Positions 17,173 through 24,547 of a stretch of 64,000 bases of DNA are shown piece after piece. The position numbers and the translations under genes were made by a program. The DNA is from Phycisphaerales bacterium (GTDB lineage Bacteria; Planctomycetota; Phycisphaerae; Sedimentisphaerales; Anaerobacaceae). The notes below the pieces were generated by a model, which was not told the DNA's origin, did not search any database, and was given only the letters and a program-made list of their open reading frames with translations. The DNA lies in the NCBI GenBank assembly GCA_003141315.1, contig PLLP01000002.1:274338-338337 (forward strand). The letters run 5' to 3'. Every line of letters begins with the position of its first letter. Within the stretch, counting starts at the first letter, position 1.

Positions 17173-18240
17173 TTATTTAAAGACCACTTCGCCTTTGCCG
17201 GCGGTAATCTTTCCGATTTTATAAACCTTTTCGCCGAAACTTTCAAGCTTTTCCGCTATCGAATCCGCAAAATCCTCCGCGACTATAAGTGTGTATCCGA
17301 TTCCCATATTAAAGACCCGGTACATCTCGTCTTCCTCGACGGGGCCTTTTTCCTGCAGGAATTTAAAAATCTTCGGCACGGGCCAGCTTCCCTTTTCGAG
17401 CGCCGCGTCCCGGTTCGCCGGTATTACCCTCGGCACATTACCGGGCAGCCCCGCGCCTGTGATGTGGGCCATGCCGTGAATAACTTTTTTGACTTTGTAG
17501 CAGTTCAGCAGCCTGATAATTGAGCGGACGTAAATCCGCGTAGGCGTAAGCAGCACGTCGCCCAGCACTTGGCCGTCAAGCTCGTCAATTTTGTCGGTCA
17601 TTTTCAATCCGAGACGTTTAAAGCAGATATTGCGGACAAGTGCGTAGCCGTTGCTGTGTATGCCGCTGGAAGCAAGGCCGAGAATGACGTCGCCCTTGCG
17701 GACATTTTTGCCCGTGATAATTTTATTTCGCTCGACGATTCCGACGGCAAAACCCGCCATATCGAAATCGCCCTTTTTATAGGTGTCGGGCATCTCTGCG
17801 GTCTCGCCGCCCAATAGTGCGCAATCGGACAAGCGGCAGCCCGCCGCAACGCCTTTAACCATTTCAGCGATTACATTTGGTTCGAGATTATGAATGCCTA
17901 AATAGTCCAGAAAGAACAGCGGCTCCGCCCCCAGCACGAGCATATCATTAACGCTCATCGCCACCAGGTCGATTCCGACGCTGTCGTATTTTTTTGCCTC
18001 CGCCGCAAGCTGAACTTTGCTGCCCACGCCATCGGTGCAGGCAACGAGTACCGGGTTTTTGAAATTTTTCTTGAAAAGCCTCTCGTCGTAATCCAGCCGG
18101 AACAATCCCGCAAAACCTCCCGGCAGGTTGATTACTCGCGGCCCGTAAGTGCTCGAAAGCGCAGACTGAATTTTATCGACCATCACATCGTTGGCATCGA
18201 TATCTACGCCGCTCTGCCCGTAACTTACGAATTTAGCCAT
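17173..18240 (-). CDS. purM: Phosphoribosylformylglycinamidine cyclo-ligase (AIR synthetase)
   Basis: 355 residues from ATG 18240 (MAKFVSYGQSGVDIDAND); a start 5 codons upstream lies in repeat DNA and is less likely. Conserved PurM segments are present: VLVACTDGVGSKVQLA (~residues 63-78), DLVAMSVNDMLVLGAEPLFF (~90-109) and LLGGETAEMPDTY (~138-150). The enzyme converts FGAM to AIR with ATP in step 5 of purine synthesis. It lies downstream of purF in the same direction (gap 103 bases filled by a perfect palindrome) and upstream of a sugar kinase gene, so the three are likely a transcription unit. Confidence 0.97.
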   Translation of the reverse strand: MAKFVSYGQSGVDIDANDVMVDKIQSALSSTYGPRVINLPGGFAGLFRLDYDERLFKKNFKNPVLVACTDGVGSKVQLAAEAKKYDSVGIDLVAMSVNDMLVLGAEPLFFLDYLGIHNLEPNVIAEMVKGVAAGCRLSDCALLGGETAEMPDTYKKGDFDMAGFAVGIVERNKIITGKNVRKGDVILGLASSGIHSNGYALVRNICFKRLGLKMTDKIDELDGQVLGDVLLTPTRIYVRSIIRLLNCYKVKKVIHGMAHITGAGLPGNVPRVIPANRDAALEKGSWPVPKIFKFLQEKGPVEEDEMYRVFNMGIGYTLIVAEDFADSIAEKLESFGEKVYKIGKITAGKGEVVFK

Positions 18241-18294
18241 CGTTTCAAGACCCAAGACTTAAGACTCAAGACCCGGTATTCTGTGTCCTGCCTG

Positions 18295-18328
18295 CCCTGC
18301 GTAGCCCGCCGCGGCGGGCTACGCAGGG
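18295..18328. repeat. Perfect 34-bp palindrome between purF and purM
   Basis: Arms 18295-18311 (CCCTGCGTAGCCCGCCG) and 18312-18328 are exactly complementary with no spacer. Next to it, 18248-18272 is a run of AAGACTC-type units that is a second dispersed repeat. The palindrome can form a very stable RNA stem in the pur transcript and could attenuate transcription into purM or stabilise purF mRNA. Confidence 0.85.
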
Positions 18329-18343
18329 GATTCTGTTTTTTTA

Positions 18344-19789
18344 TTACTGGTCGTCGTCGAACATCATCCGCATCTGGTAATGTTCCATCGAAAATTTGCT
18401 TAAAACCACGTCAACCGGAATCTTGTATTTGCCGCTCCAGCAGGCGGTGCAGTAGCTGTCGCTCTTTTTATCTGCGCAGCTGAGCAGTCCTTCGAGCGAC
18501 ATATATCCGAGGCTGTCAACATCGAGAAATTTGCGAATCTCTTCGATTGTTTTATTGTTGGCAATCAGCTCTTCCTTGGTCGGAAAATCTATGCCGTAAA
18601 AGCAGGGGAATCTTATCGGCGGGCAGCTCACCATCATATGAACTTCCTTTGCGCCTGCCTGCCTTACCGCGATGATTTTCCCTTTTGTTGTTGTGCCGCG
18701 GACAATCGAATCGTCCACGATAACAACCCGTTTTCCATCGACGACCTGCTTAACGACCGCCATTTTCAATTTCACCTGCAGTTCCCGCAGTTTCTGGTCG
18801 GGCGAAATAAAAGTCCTGCCGATGTAGTGGCTTCTTACGAAACCCATATCGAACGGTATGCCGCTCTGCTCGGAATAACCGACGGCTGCGGACGTCCCCG
18901 AATCCGGCACAGGTATAACGACGTCGGCCTCGACCGGATGCTCTGCCGCAAGGCGTTTGCCGAGCCGCTTTCGGAAATCGTGAACGTTCTGGCCGAAAAT
19001 AACGCTGTTCTGTTTTGCGAAATATATATGCTCGAATAAACAGTGGGCCGTTTGAATCGAGTTTTTCTTGACGAAGAATCGGCCGCTCAAACCGCTTTTA
19101 TCGACGGTGACAATCTCACCCGGCTCGACCTCGCGAATAAATTTCGCGCCGATGGCATCTAATGCGCAGGTCTCGCTCGCAAAGATATAAGCTCCATTTT
19201 CGGTTTGGCCGATGGAGAGCGGGCGAATCCCGTACGGGTCGCGGGCAGCCTCAATCCGGTCCGTCCACAAAAACAGCAGGCTGTATGCGCCCTGCAGATG
19301 ATTGAGGACGTGGGCAAGCGGGTCGGGCTTACTTACATGACTCGGCTTTGCCATCAGGTGTGCAATCACCTCGGTATCCGATGTTGTCTTGAATATGCTG
19401 CCGTAAGCCTCGTATTCGTCCCGCAGAATCGGGGCGTTTATAAGATTGCCGTTGTGGGCGATAGCGACCTGCCCGCGGGAATACTCCATCATAATTGGCT
19501 GGCTGTTAATCGGGTTCGACGAGCCGCTCGTTGAGTATCGCACGTGCCCTATCGCAACGGGATTGGCAAGTTTTTTGAGCATCATCGAGCTGTCGCGAAA
19601 TACCCTTGCTACCGTTCCCATTCCCGTATAACACGATATTGTCTGGCCGTCGGTGGAGGCGATGCCTGCCGATTCCTGCCCGCGATGCTGCAGGCTGTAC
19701 AGGCCGTAATACGTCTTCTGCACCGCATCAGAGTCGCCGAACACACCGAAAAGACCGCAATTTTCCTTTTTGTCGCTCATATTCGCCAT
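18344..19789 (-). CDS. purF: Amidophosphoribosyltransferase (glutamine PRPP amidotransferase)
   Basis: 481 residues. The glutaminase nucleophile is Cys11 in ENCGLFGVFG, preceded by a short propeptide, as in precursor-type PurF enzymes. Conserved glutaminase segments ALYSLQHRGQES-like (YSLQHRGQESAGI) and IGHVRYSTSGSSNPINSQP are present. The PRPP-binding motif is VVIVDDSIVRGTTT (~residues 354-367). Catalyses the first committed step of purine synthesis. The start may be ATG 19789 or ATG 19780: AGGTGA abuts the first and sits 9 bases from the second, so the second is plausible. Lies upstream of purM with a palindrome between. Confidence 0.97.
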   Translation of the reverse strand: MANMSDKKENCGLFGVFGDSDAVQKTYYGLYSLQHRGQESAGIASTDGQTISCYTGMGTVARVFRDSSMMLKKLANPVAIGHVRYSTSGSSNPINSQPIMMEYSRGQVAIAHNGNLINAPILRDEYEAYGSIFKTTSDTEVIAHLMAKPSHVSKPDPLAHVLNHLQGAYSLLFLWTDRIEAARDPYGIRPLSIGQTENGAYIFASETCALDAIGAKFIREVEPGEIVTVDKSGLSGRFFVKKNSIQTAHCLFEHIYFAKQNSVIFGQNVHDFRKRLGKRLAAEHPVEADVVIPVPDSGTSAAVGYSEQSGIPFDMGFVRSHYIGRTFISPDQKLRELQVKLKMAVVKQVVDGKRVVIVDDSIVRGTTTKGKIIAVRQAGAKEVHMMVSCPPIRFPCFYGIDFPTKEELIANNKTIEEIRKFLDVDSLGYMSLEGLLSCADKKSDSYCTACWSGKYKIPVDVVLSKFSMEHYQMRMMFDDDQ

Positions 19790-19885
19790 TCACCTGTCGT
19801 TTTGCATATTACACTTTGATTTTTTTTCTTCCCTCGCACTAATCTAACCAATTCTTAACTGAAAGTCAATTCAAACTGCCGCCAA

Positions 19886-20299
19886 TCATGCCGGGTACAT
19901 AAATTCTGGTATCCTGCGGACGTTTCCGTCACGGCTTACGCAGGCAAGCGTGCTGATGCCTTCCGCTAAAAGCATACCGTCTTCCTTGCGTATCAGTTTG
20001 TAGGCATGCTCAATCCTGCCGGCGGTGACGAGCGTGCAATCAGTCTCCAAAAGCAGCTGCTCGTCATATTTGGCGGGCCTGCGGTATTTGATATGCAGCT
20101 CGGCTACTACGAAAAAAAAGCCCGCAGCCTCAAGGTCTTTGTAAGCTACCTTATTTACCCGCAGAAGCTCCGTTCTTCCCATCTCGAACCAGGTTGGATA
20201 TACGCTATGGTGCACCATCCCCCCCTGGTCGGTCTCCGAATACCGCGGCACGACAGTTATCGTATAGCTCTTTATTGTTATACGTTCAGGAAATTCCAT
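19886..20299 (-). CDS. Acyl-CoA thioesterase, hotdog fold (YbgC/4-hydroxybenzoyl-CoA type)
   Basis: 137 residues from ATG 20299; the frame extends 12 codons further into TTAAC-rich repeat DNA. The segment RYSETDQGGMVHHSVYPTWF followed by EMGRTELLR (~residues 17-45) is the hotdog thioesterase active-site region with catalytic Asp (YSETDQ) and the conserved His-x-x-x-Y-x-x-W/F-x-E pattern. It hydrolyses short acyl-CoA or aryl-CoA thioesters in the cytoplasm; YbgC proteins often accompany Tol-Pal genes, which are absent here. It is the most upstream gene of this minus-strand group but is separated from purF by about 100 bases. Confidence 0.9.
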   Translation of the reverse strand: MEFPERITIKSYTITVVPRYSETDQGGMVHHSVYPTWFEMGRTELLRVNKVAYKDLEAAGFFFVVAELHIKYRRPAKYDEQLLLETDCTLVTAGRIEHAYKLIRKEDGMLLAEGISTLACVSRDGNVRRIPEFMYPA

Positions 20300-20582
20300 A
20301 TGTTCTCTCTGCCCTTCACCCTTAACCCTTAACACTTAACACTTAACTATTAAAGGGGGATAACCTTATTCCTGTATAAATAACAAAACTTTACCTAAAT
20401 GCAACAATTATTCGCTCCCCGCCGGTCTTCCGGAACCTGCCATACGGACGATAGGCAGCCCGGCCGGCTGATAAATGATTTGACATTAAATTTTTTTATG
20501 AGATAATCAAAAAATCTTTTAAAAAATTGAGTGGCCGCATCGATTATTTCGAGCTTGCTGCCATAAATTGAAAGGAAAAAAT

Positions 20583-21800
20583 ATGAAAAAGTGTCTCCTG
20601 ATTTGTGTAGTGTCTTTGTTTGTTGTTATTGCCTTCAATCAAACCCGCGATTGCCATGCCGCCGATGCCGTCCAGGCAAAAGCATCCGAGCTGAATGTCG
20701 CGGCGAAGCCGGTTGTCCCCTTTGACCCGAATGCGGTGCTGGTAACCGTCAACGGCGAAAAAATAACCGCAGGTCAGCTGCAGCCCCTCATTAAGCAGGT
20801 TACCGATGCCAAAAATGCCGGGCAGAGCGTAAGCCAGACCCTTATTGACCAGATGAGCAGCCAGTCGCTTGATAACCTGATGACTGAGGTTCTTGTTAAC
20901 CAGCAGCTTAAGGCAAATAATATCGTTATTACCGACAAGGATATCGAGGATTATATAAAGAAAATGATTTCTACCGTAGAGCCGCCTATGACGCTCGATG
21001 ACCTGAAAACCAAAATAAAGGATTCGGGCAAGACTTACGAGCAGTGGAAAGAAATGGCAGGTTTCGAAAAAAGGATGCAGATTGAAAAGCTACTCGAAAT
21101 CAGCAATCCTGAACAAATGAAGGTGTCAGACGAAGAGGCACAGAAGTATTATGATGGCAACCCGCAATTCTTCAATAAACCTGAACAGGTAAGGGCGAGT
21201 CATATTCTTATCAGGATAGAAAAATCGGAACCAAACAAGGCAGAGCAGAAAAAGGCAGATGCGAAGAAAAAGGCACTCGATATTCTCGATAAGATTAAAA
21301 AAGGTGCGGATTTTGCCGCGATAGCAAAGGAATTTTCAGATGACAAGGCCAGCGCAGTAAAGGGCGGCGATCTGAATTACTTCGTAAAGGCCAAGATGGT
21401 CCCCCCGTTTGCCGATGCAGCGTTCAGCCTGAAGGCCGGCCAGATAAGCGACCCCGTCGAGACAACTTATGGCTATCATATTATCAAGGTAGTTGACCAC
21501 AGAGACGCTTCAACCGTGCTGTTTGAAAAAGCAAAACCCGGCATAGTCGATTTTCTCAAAAGCGAAAAGTTAGGGAAACTCGTTGAGCCATACATAGAAA
21601 AAATCAAAGAAGAGGCAAAACTTGTCTATCCCGCCGGTTCAACCCTGCGAGCCTATCAGCCGTCAAAGACGCAGATTCAGCAGCCTGAACCAATTACTAC
21701 CCCAACCGGAACTGGAAGACCGGCTGGTGCTGCCGGCGCAGGTACTACGCAAATGGCTCCTAAACAGCAGCCAAAGCCGCCAGCAAATCAGCCTAAGTAA
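20583..21800 (+). CDS. Periplasmic parvulin-type peptidyl-prolyl cis-trans isomerase (SurA/PrsA-like)
   Basis: 405 residues from ATG 20583 with AAAGGA 7 bases ahead. Signal peptide MKKCLLICVVSLFVVIAFNQ, cleaved near CHAADA. Residues ~50-195 form a SurA_N-type chaperone domain (VLVTVNGEKITAGQL at its start). The parvulin domain spans ~202-312: PEQVRASHILIRIEK, FAAIAKEFSDDKASAVKGGD and GYHIIKVVDHR are the standard rotamase blocks. The C-terminal ~50 residues are Pro/Gln/Ala-rich and disordered. Likely folding helper for exported or outer-membrane proteins. Ends with a clear intrinsic terminator. Confidence 0.93.
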   Translation: MKKCLLICVVSLFVVIAFNQTRDCHAADAVQAKASELNVAAKPVVPFDPNAVLVTVNGEKITAGQLQPLIKQVTDAKNAGQSVSQTLIDQMSSQSLDNLMTEVLVNQQLKANNIVITDKDIEDYIKKMISTVEPPMTLDDLKTKIKDSGKTYEQWKEMAGFEKRMQIEKLLEISNPEQMKVSDEEAQKYYDGNPQFFNKPEQVRASHILIRIEKSEPNKAEQKKADAKKKALDILDKIKKGADFAAIAKEFSDDKASAVKGGDLNYFVKAKMVPPFADAAFSLKAGQISDPVETTYGYHIIKVVDHRDASTVLFEKAKPGIVDFLKSEKLGKLVEPYIEKIKEEAKLVYPAGSTLRAYQPSKTQIQQPEPITTPTGTGRPAGAAGAGTTQMAPKQQPKPPANQPK

Positions 21801-21831
21801 ATACCAGTTGTTTTTGAAAATTGAATTATAC

Positions 21832-21865
21832 AAAGGAAACCGGCTTATGCCGGTTTCCTTTTTTT
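21832..21865 (+). terminator. Intrinsic terminator of the prolyl isomerase gene
   Basis: AAAGGAAACCGGC (21832-21844), loop TTAT, then the exact complement GCCGGTTTCCTTT (21849-21861) and a T-run to 21865. Sits between convergent genes and may work in both directions, since the minus-strand DUF6498 gene ends at 21864. Confidence 0.92.
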
Positions 21866-22535
21866 ATTGCTGGTTCAATGCCGGCGCGCCAAATTTTTTA
21901 CGCTCGCGGAGGTGAAGTTTTAAATCTACTATCGTCTTCAGTATCACAAGGACAATCAAAACAGCAACGGATGAGCCGACTGCCTTCGACAGAAAAGCCC
22001 CGCCGATAATCGCTATGTGCATAACTACAATCCTGCTGTATGGGCTGGCCATAAGCTGATCAGAGTTTGTATGAAGATATTCGCCCTTAATGATAAAATT
22101 ATGCACGAAAGAAATCCCATGGCTGACAAATAACGCAAGGAATGTCCACAGAAACGCCTGCGGGATATCGGCAAATATTTGTCTTGCTGTGTTAAATGAA
22201 GGTTCAAAAGGTACGGAGAAATGATGACTGCCTTCTGAAGACAATTTCAGCATTCCTTTGCCGAACAGGGCGAACACAAAAATGCCGTGAGCGGCGCAAA
22301 ACCCCCCATAGTGTAGAATAAAAAAAGGTATTGCAAATAATTTCGCCAGAATTTCCGCTTTGGATATGGCTATCTTTAGAATGCTGTAAAAGCCGATAAT
22401 CAGGTTCTCTGCCCAGTATAAAAGCACAATCGAGAATGTGTCCCAGCCGAAAAAAGCGACGCCGCACAGCGGAATCATATTTGCCGCAATAAGGCAAACA
22501 ACCGGAATATTTTTGAGGTTTTCCTGAATTTTCAT
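21864..22535 (-). CDS. DUF6498 family membrane protein
   Basis: 223 residues, AGGA ribosome site. Roughly five or six membrane helices; the N-terminal segment GVAFFGWDTFSIVLLYWAEN followed by LIIGFYSILK is characteristic of the DUF6498 family of unannotated integral membrane proteins. Charged loop and C-terminal basic tail (LHLRERKKFG) in the cytoplasm. Function unknown. Convergent with the prolyl isomerase gene, sharing its terminator. Confidence 0.8.
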   Translation of the reverse strand: MKIQENLKNIPVVCLIAANMIPLCGVAFFGWDTFSIVLLYWAENLIIGFYSILKIAISKAEILAKLFAIPFFILHYGGFCAAHGIFVFALFGKGMLKLSSEGSHHFSVPFEPSFNTARQIFADIPQAFLWTFLALFVSHGISFVHNFIIKGEYLHTNSDQLMASPYSRIVVMHIAIIGGAFLSKAVGSSVAVLIVLVILKTIVDLKLHLRERKKFGAPALNQQ

Positions 22536-22651
22536 TTTGATTTTTTCCTGCGACAGAGCAGGAGTATAAATGTTGATGGCCGGAATGCAAAGATTTTTTT
22601 AAACTGGGATGTTTCGATTGATTTTTGCGGTTTAATTTCTAATATATTTTT

Positions 22652-22933
22652 ATGATTGTCGGCACACTAACAATTCAGCTGCACCTGTTCGGCATCAACA
22701 GCCTCAAGGATAAACGCCACATCGTCAAAAGCGTAATCGAGAGGCTGAAGAATCGTTTCAATGTTTCTGTCGCCGAGGTCGATTGCAACGACAGCAAGAC
22801 GACCGCCCTTGTCGGCGTTGCTGTTGTGTCAAATGACAGACGCTTTCTTGAAGAGCAGCTCGATAAAGTCGTCAGCTTTATGAGAAATGACGGCCGATTC
22901 CACCTCGGCCAAATCGAAAGAGAAATCTTCTGA
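22652..22933 (+). CDS. DUF503 family protein (YlxP-like)
   Basis: 93 residues. LTIQLHLFGINSLKDKRHIV then KSVIERLKNRFNVSVAEVDC match the DUF503/YlxP family, small ferredoxin-like fold proteins often found near rbfA and ribosome maturation genes in other bacteria. Here it is convergent with mtaB (gap of 10 bases) and has no ribosomal neighbours. No strong ribosome site is visible. Possible role in RNA or ribosome biology by family association only. Confidence 0.85.
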   Translation: MIVGTLTIQLHLFGINSLKDKRHIVKSVIERLKNRFNVSVAEVDCNDSKTTALVGVAVVSNDRRFLEEQLDKVVSFMRNDGRFHLGQIEREIF

Positions 22934-22943
22934 CAGTTTGTTC

Positions 22944-24356
22944 TCAAACTTCCTGTGCTTCTGACAGAACCTCTGCGGTCATAAATTTGTTTGTGTTTTT
23001 CAGAAGTCTTACTTTGACTAACTGGTTTCTTGTTATTGACTTATCCGGGTTTTCAATCTGCACGTAAAAATATCTTCTGCATCGGCCTGAAACTGAACCA
23101 TCTTGTGGTGAGCTTGTCGAACCATTGACGGTTTCTGTTAAAATAATCTCCTCGCATCCTTCAAACTGCTGACGGAATTGGAAGCCGAGTTCGGCGTCGA
23201 GCTTTTGCAGAATCTGCGACCTTTTTTTTGCGACCGCCGGCTTGACCGCAGGTCTTATATTGGCTGCTGCCGTATCTAACCGCGGTGAAAAATTAAATAT
23301 ATGCATCTTCGCAAACCCCGCCTGCCTTGCCAGCATTACCGTTTGCTCAAAATCCTCATCCGTCTCGCCCGGGAAACCCACGATTAAATCGCAGGTAATG
23401 GCAGGCCTGTCCAACCGTCTCTTTATCAGCCCTATCTTCTCCAATATATCCGCCCGCCTGTATTGTCTGCACATTTTTTTTAGGACGTTGTCCGAGCCGG
23501 ATTGTATCGACAAATGCAGGTGCGGCATAATGTTGGTATTATTGCAGAAGCAATCCAAAAGCCTTTCGGTCACATCAGCAGGTTCAAGAGAACTTAACCT
23601 GATTCGCGCCAGGTTCGGTATTTTGGCCAGTTTTTCGAGCAATTCCGGCAGTTTATCATTTTGCTGACCGGGCCATTTCTTTCGCAGGACGGTATCCTGG
23701 CCGAAAGCGCCCAAAAAAATTCCGGTTATGACAATCTCTTTATGTCCAGCATTTACAAGGGCTTGTGCCTCTTTAAGCACATCTGAGGCCTCTTTACTGC
23801 CCACTTTTGGCCTCGTTTTTGGTATAATGCAGTAGCTGCAGCAGCCGTCGCAGCCGTCCTGAACCTTTAAAAATGCCCTTGTTTGACCATCAAAAGATGT
23901 TAATAAGGAAAGAAAGGGCAAATTGGGGTAATTGTTCTTGATTTGGCAGCCGTTTCCTGCTTTAATCTCTATATCCGGCTGCTCTTGTGCAGGATTATTT
24001 CCGGCTGATGGGATGTTGCCGGTTATTTGGTTTAAAGTCGGGACAAGATTATTTCGATTTGTTATTAGGTGGATGTTCTGCGTCCCTAAGTTGTTTAGTT
24101 CTCCGGTGTTAACGGCAGTGAGGCAGCCGCAGACGACCACTTGGGCATCAGGGTTTGCTTTTATCGCCCGGCGAATGGATTGCCGGCTTTTGACGGTTGC
24201 CGTGTGGGTGACGCAGCAGGTATTTATTACTATCAGTCGGCTTTGTTCCGCCGGCCGGGCCTGCGACCAACCGAGGCCTTCGAGATGCTGGCGTATCTGC
24301 TGGCTTTCGTACTGGTTGACCTTGCAGCCGACAGTTTTGATGGAAAAAGTTTTCAT
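22944..24356 (-). CDS. mtaB: tRNA t6A37 methylthiotransferase MtaB
   Basis: 470 residues, slightly long for the family (about 430-450). The N-terminal UPF0004 domain opens MKTFSIKTVGCKVNQYESQQ with its cluster cysteines; the radical SAM motif is CDGCCSYC (around residue 170), followed by IIPKTRPKVGS. The C-terminal ~70 residues are a TRAM-type RNA-binding domain. It adds a methylthio group to t6A37 in tRNAs that read ANN codons. Within the TRAM region the segment VNGSTSSPQDGSVSG is encoded partly by the dispersed TGGTGAGCTTGTCGAACCA repeat (23106-23124), which looks like an in-frame insertion. The TVGCKVNQYES start favours MtaB over MiaB or RimO. Confidence 0.9.
   Translation of the reverse strand: MKTFSIKTVGCKVNQYESQQIRQHLEGLGWSQARPAEQSRLIVINTCCVTHTATVKSRQSIRRAIKANPDAQVVVCGCLTAVNTGELNNLGTQNIHLITNRNNLVPTLNQITGNIPSAGNNPAQEQPDIEIKAGNGCQIKNNYPNLPFLSLLTSFDGQTRAFLKVQDGCDGCCSYCIIPKTRPKVGSKEASDVLKEAQALVNAGHKEIVITGIFLGAFGQDTVLRKKWPGQQNDKLPELLEKLAKIPNLARIRLSSLEPADVTERLLDCFCNNTNIMPHLHLSIQSGSDNVLKKMCRQYRRADILEKIGLIKRRLDRPAITCDLIVGFPGETDEDFEQTVMLARQAGFAKMHIFNFSPRLDTAAANIRPAVKPAVAKKRSQILQKLDAELGFQFRQQFEGCEEIILTETVNGSTSSPQDGSVSGRCRRYFYVQIENPDKSITRNQLVKVRLLKNTNKFMTAEVLSEAQEV
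23106..23124. repeat. TGGTGAGCTTGTCGAACCA palindromic repeat inside mtaB
   Basis: The 19-base sequence ends in the inverted pair TGGT/ACCA and matches a repeat core also seen, as GGTGAGCTTAGTCG, at 59953-59966 and within the attC at 35461-35474. It lies in the coding part of the TRAM domain without breaking the frame. Confidence 0.65.
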
Positions 24357-24547
24357 AATATGGTATAATTTATAACTTAGATAAGATTTTTACAAGACCA
24401 GACAGGCAAATTGTCCGTTTCACCCCGATAATTCGGGGGCGGATAAAAAAGTGAGGATGCCAGGTGAGATTGAGAGTGAACAGCTTAATTGTCGGGGCAA
24501 GATATTTCGGTTCTTAACCTGTTTTGTGATTTAAGAAGGAAAATAAA

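Noticed and set aside
24380-24547. Riboswitch-like hairpin CCCCGATAATTCGGGG before the PilM-PilN gene
   Set aside because: Only one simple stem is visible; no c-di-GMP or other aptamer core was recognised.
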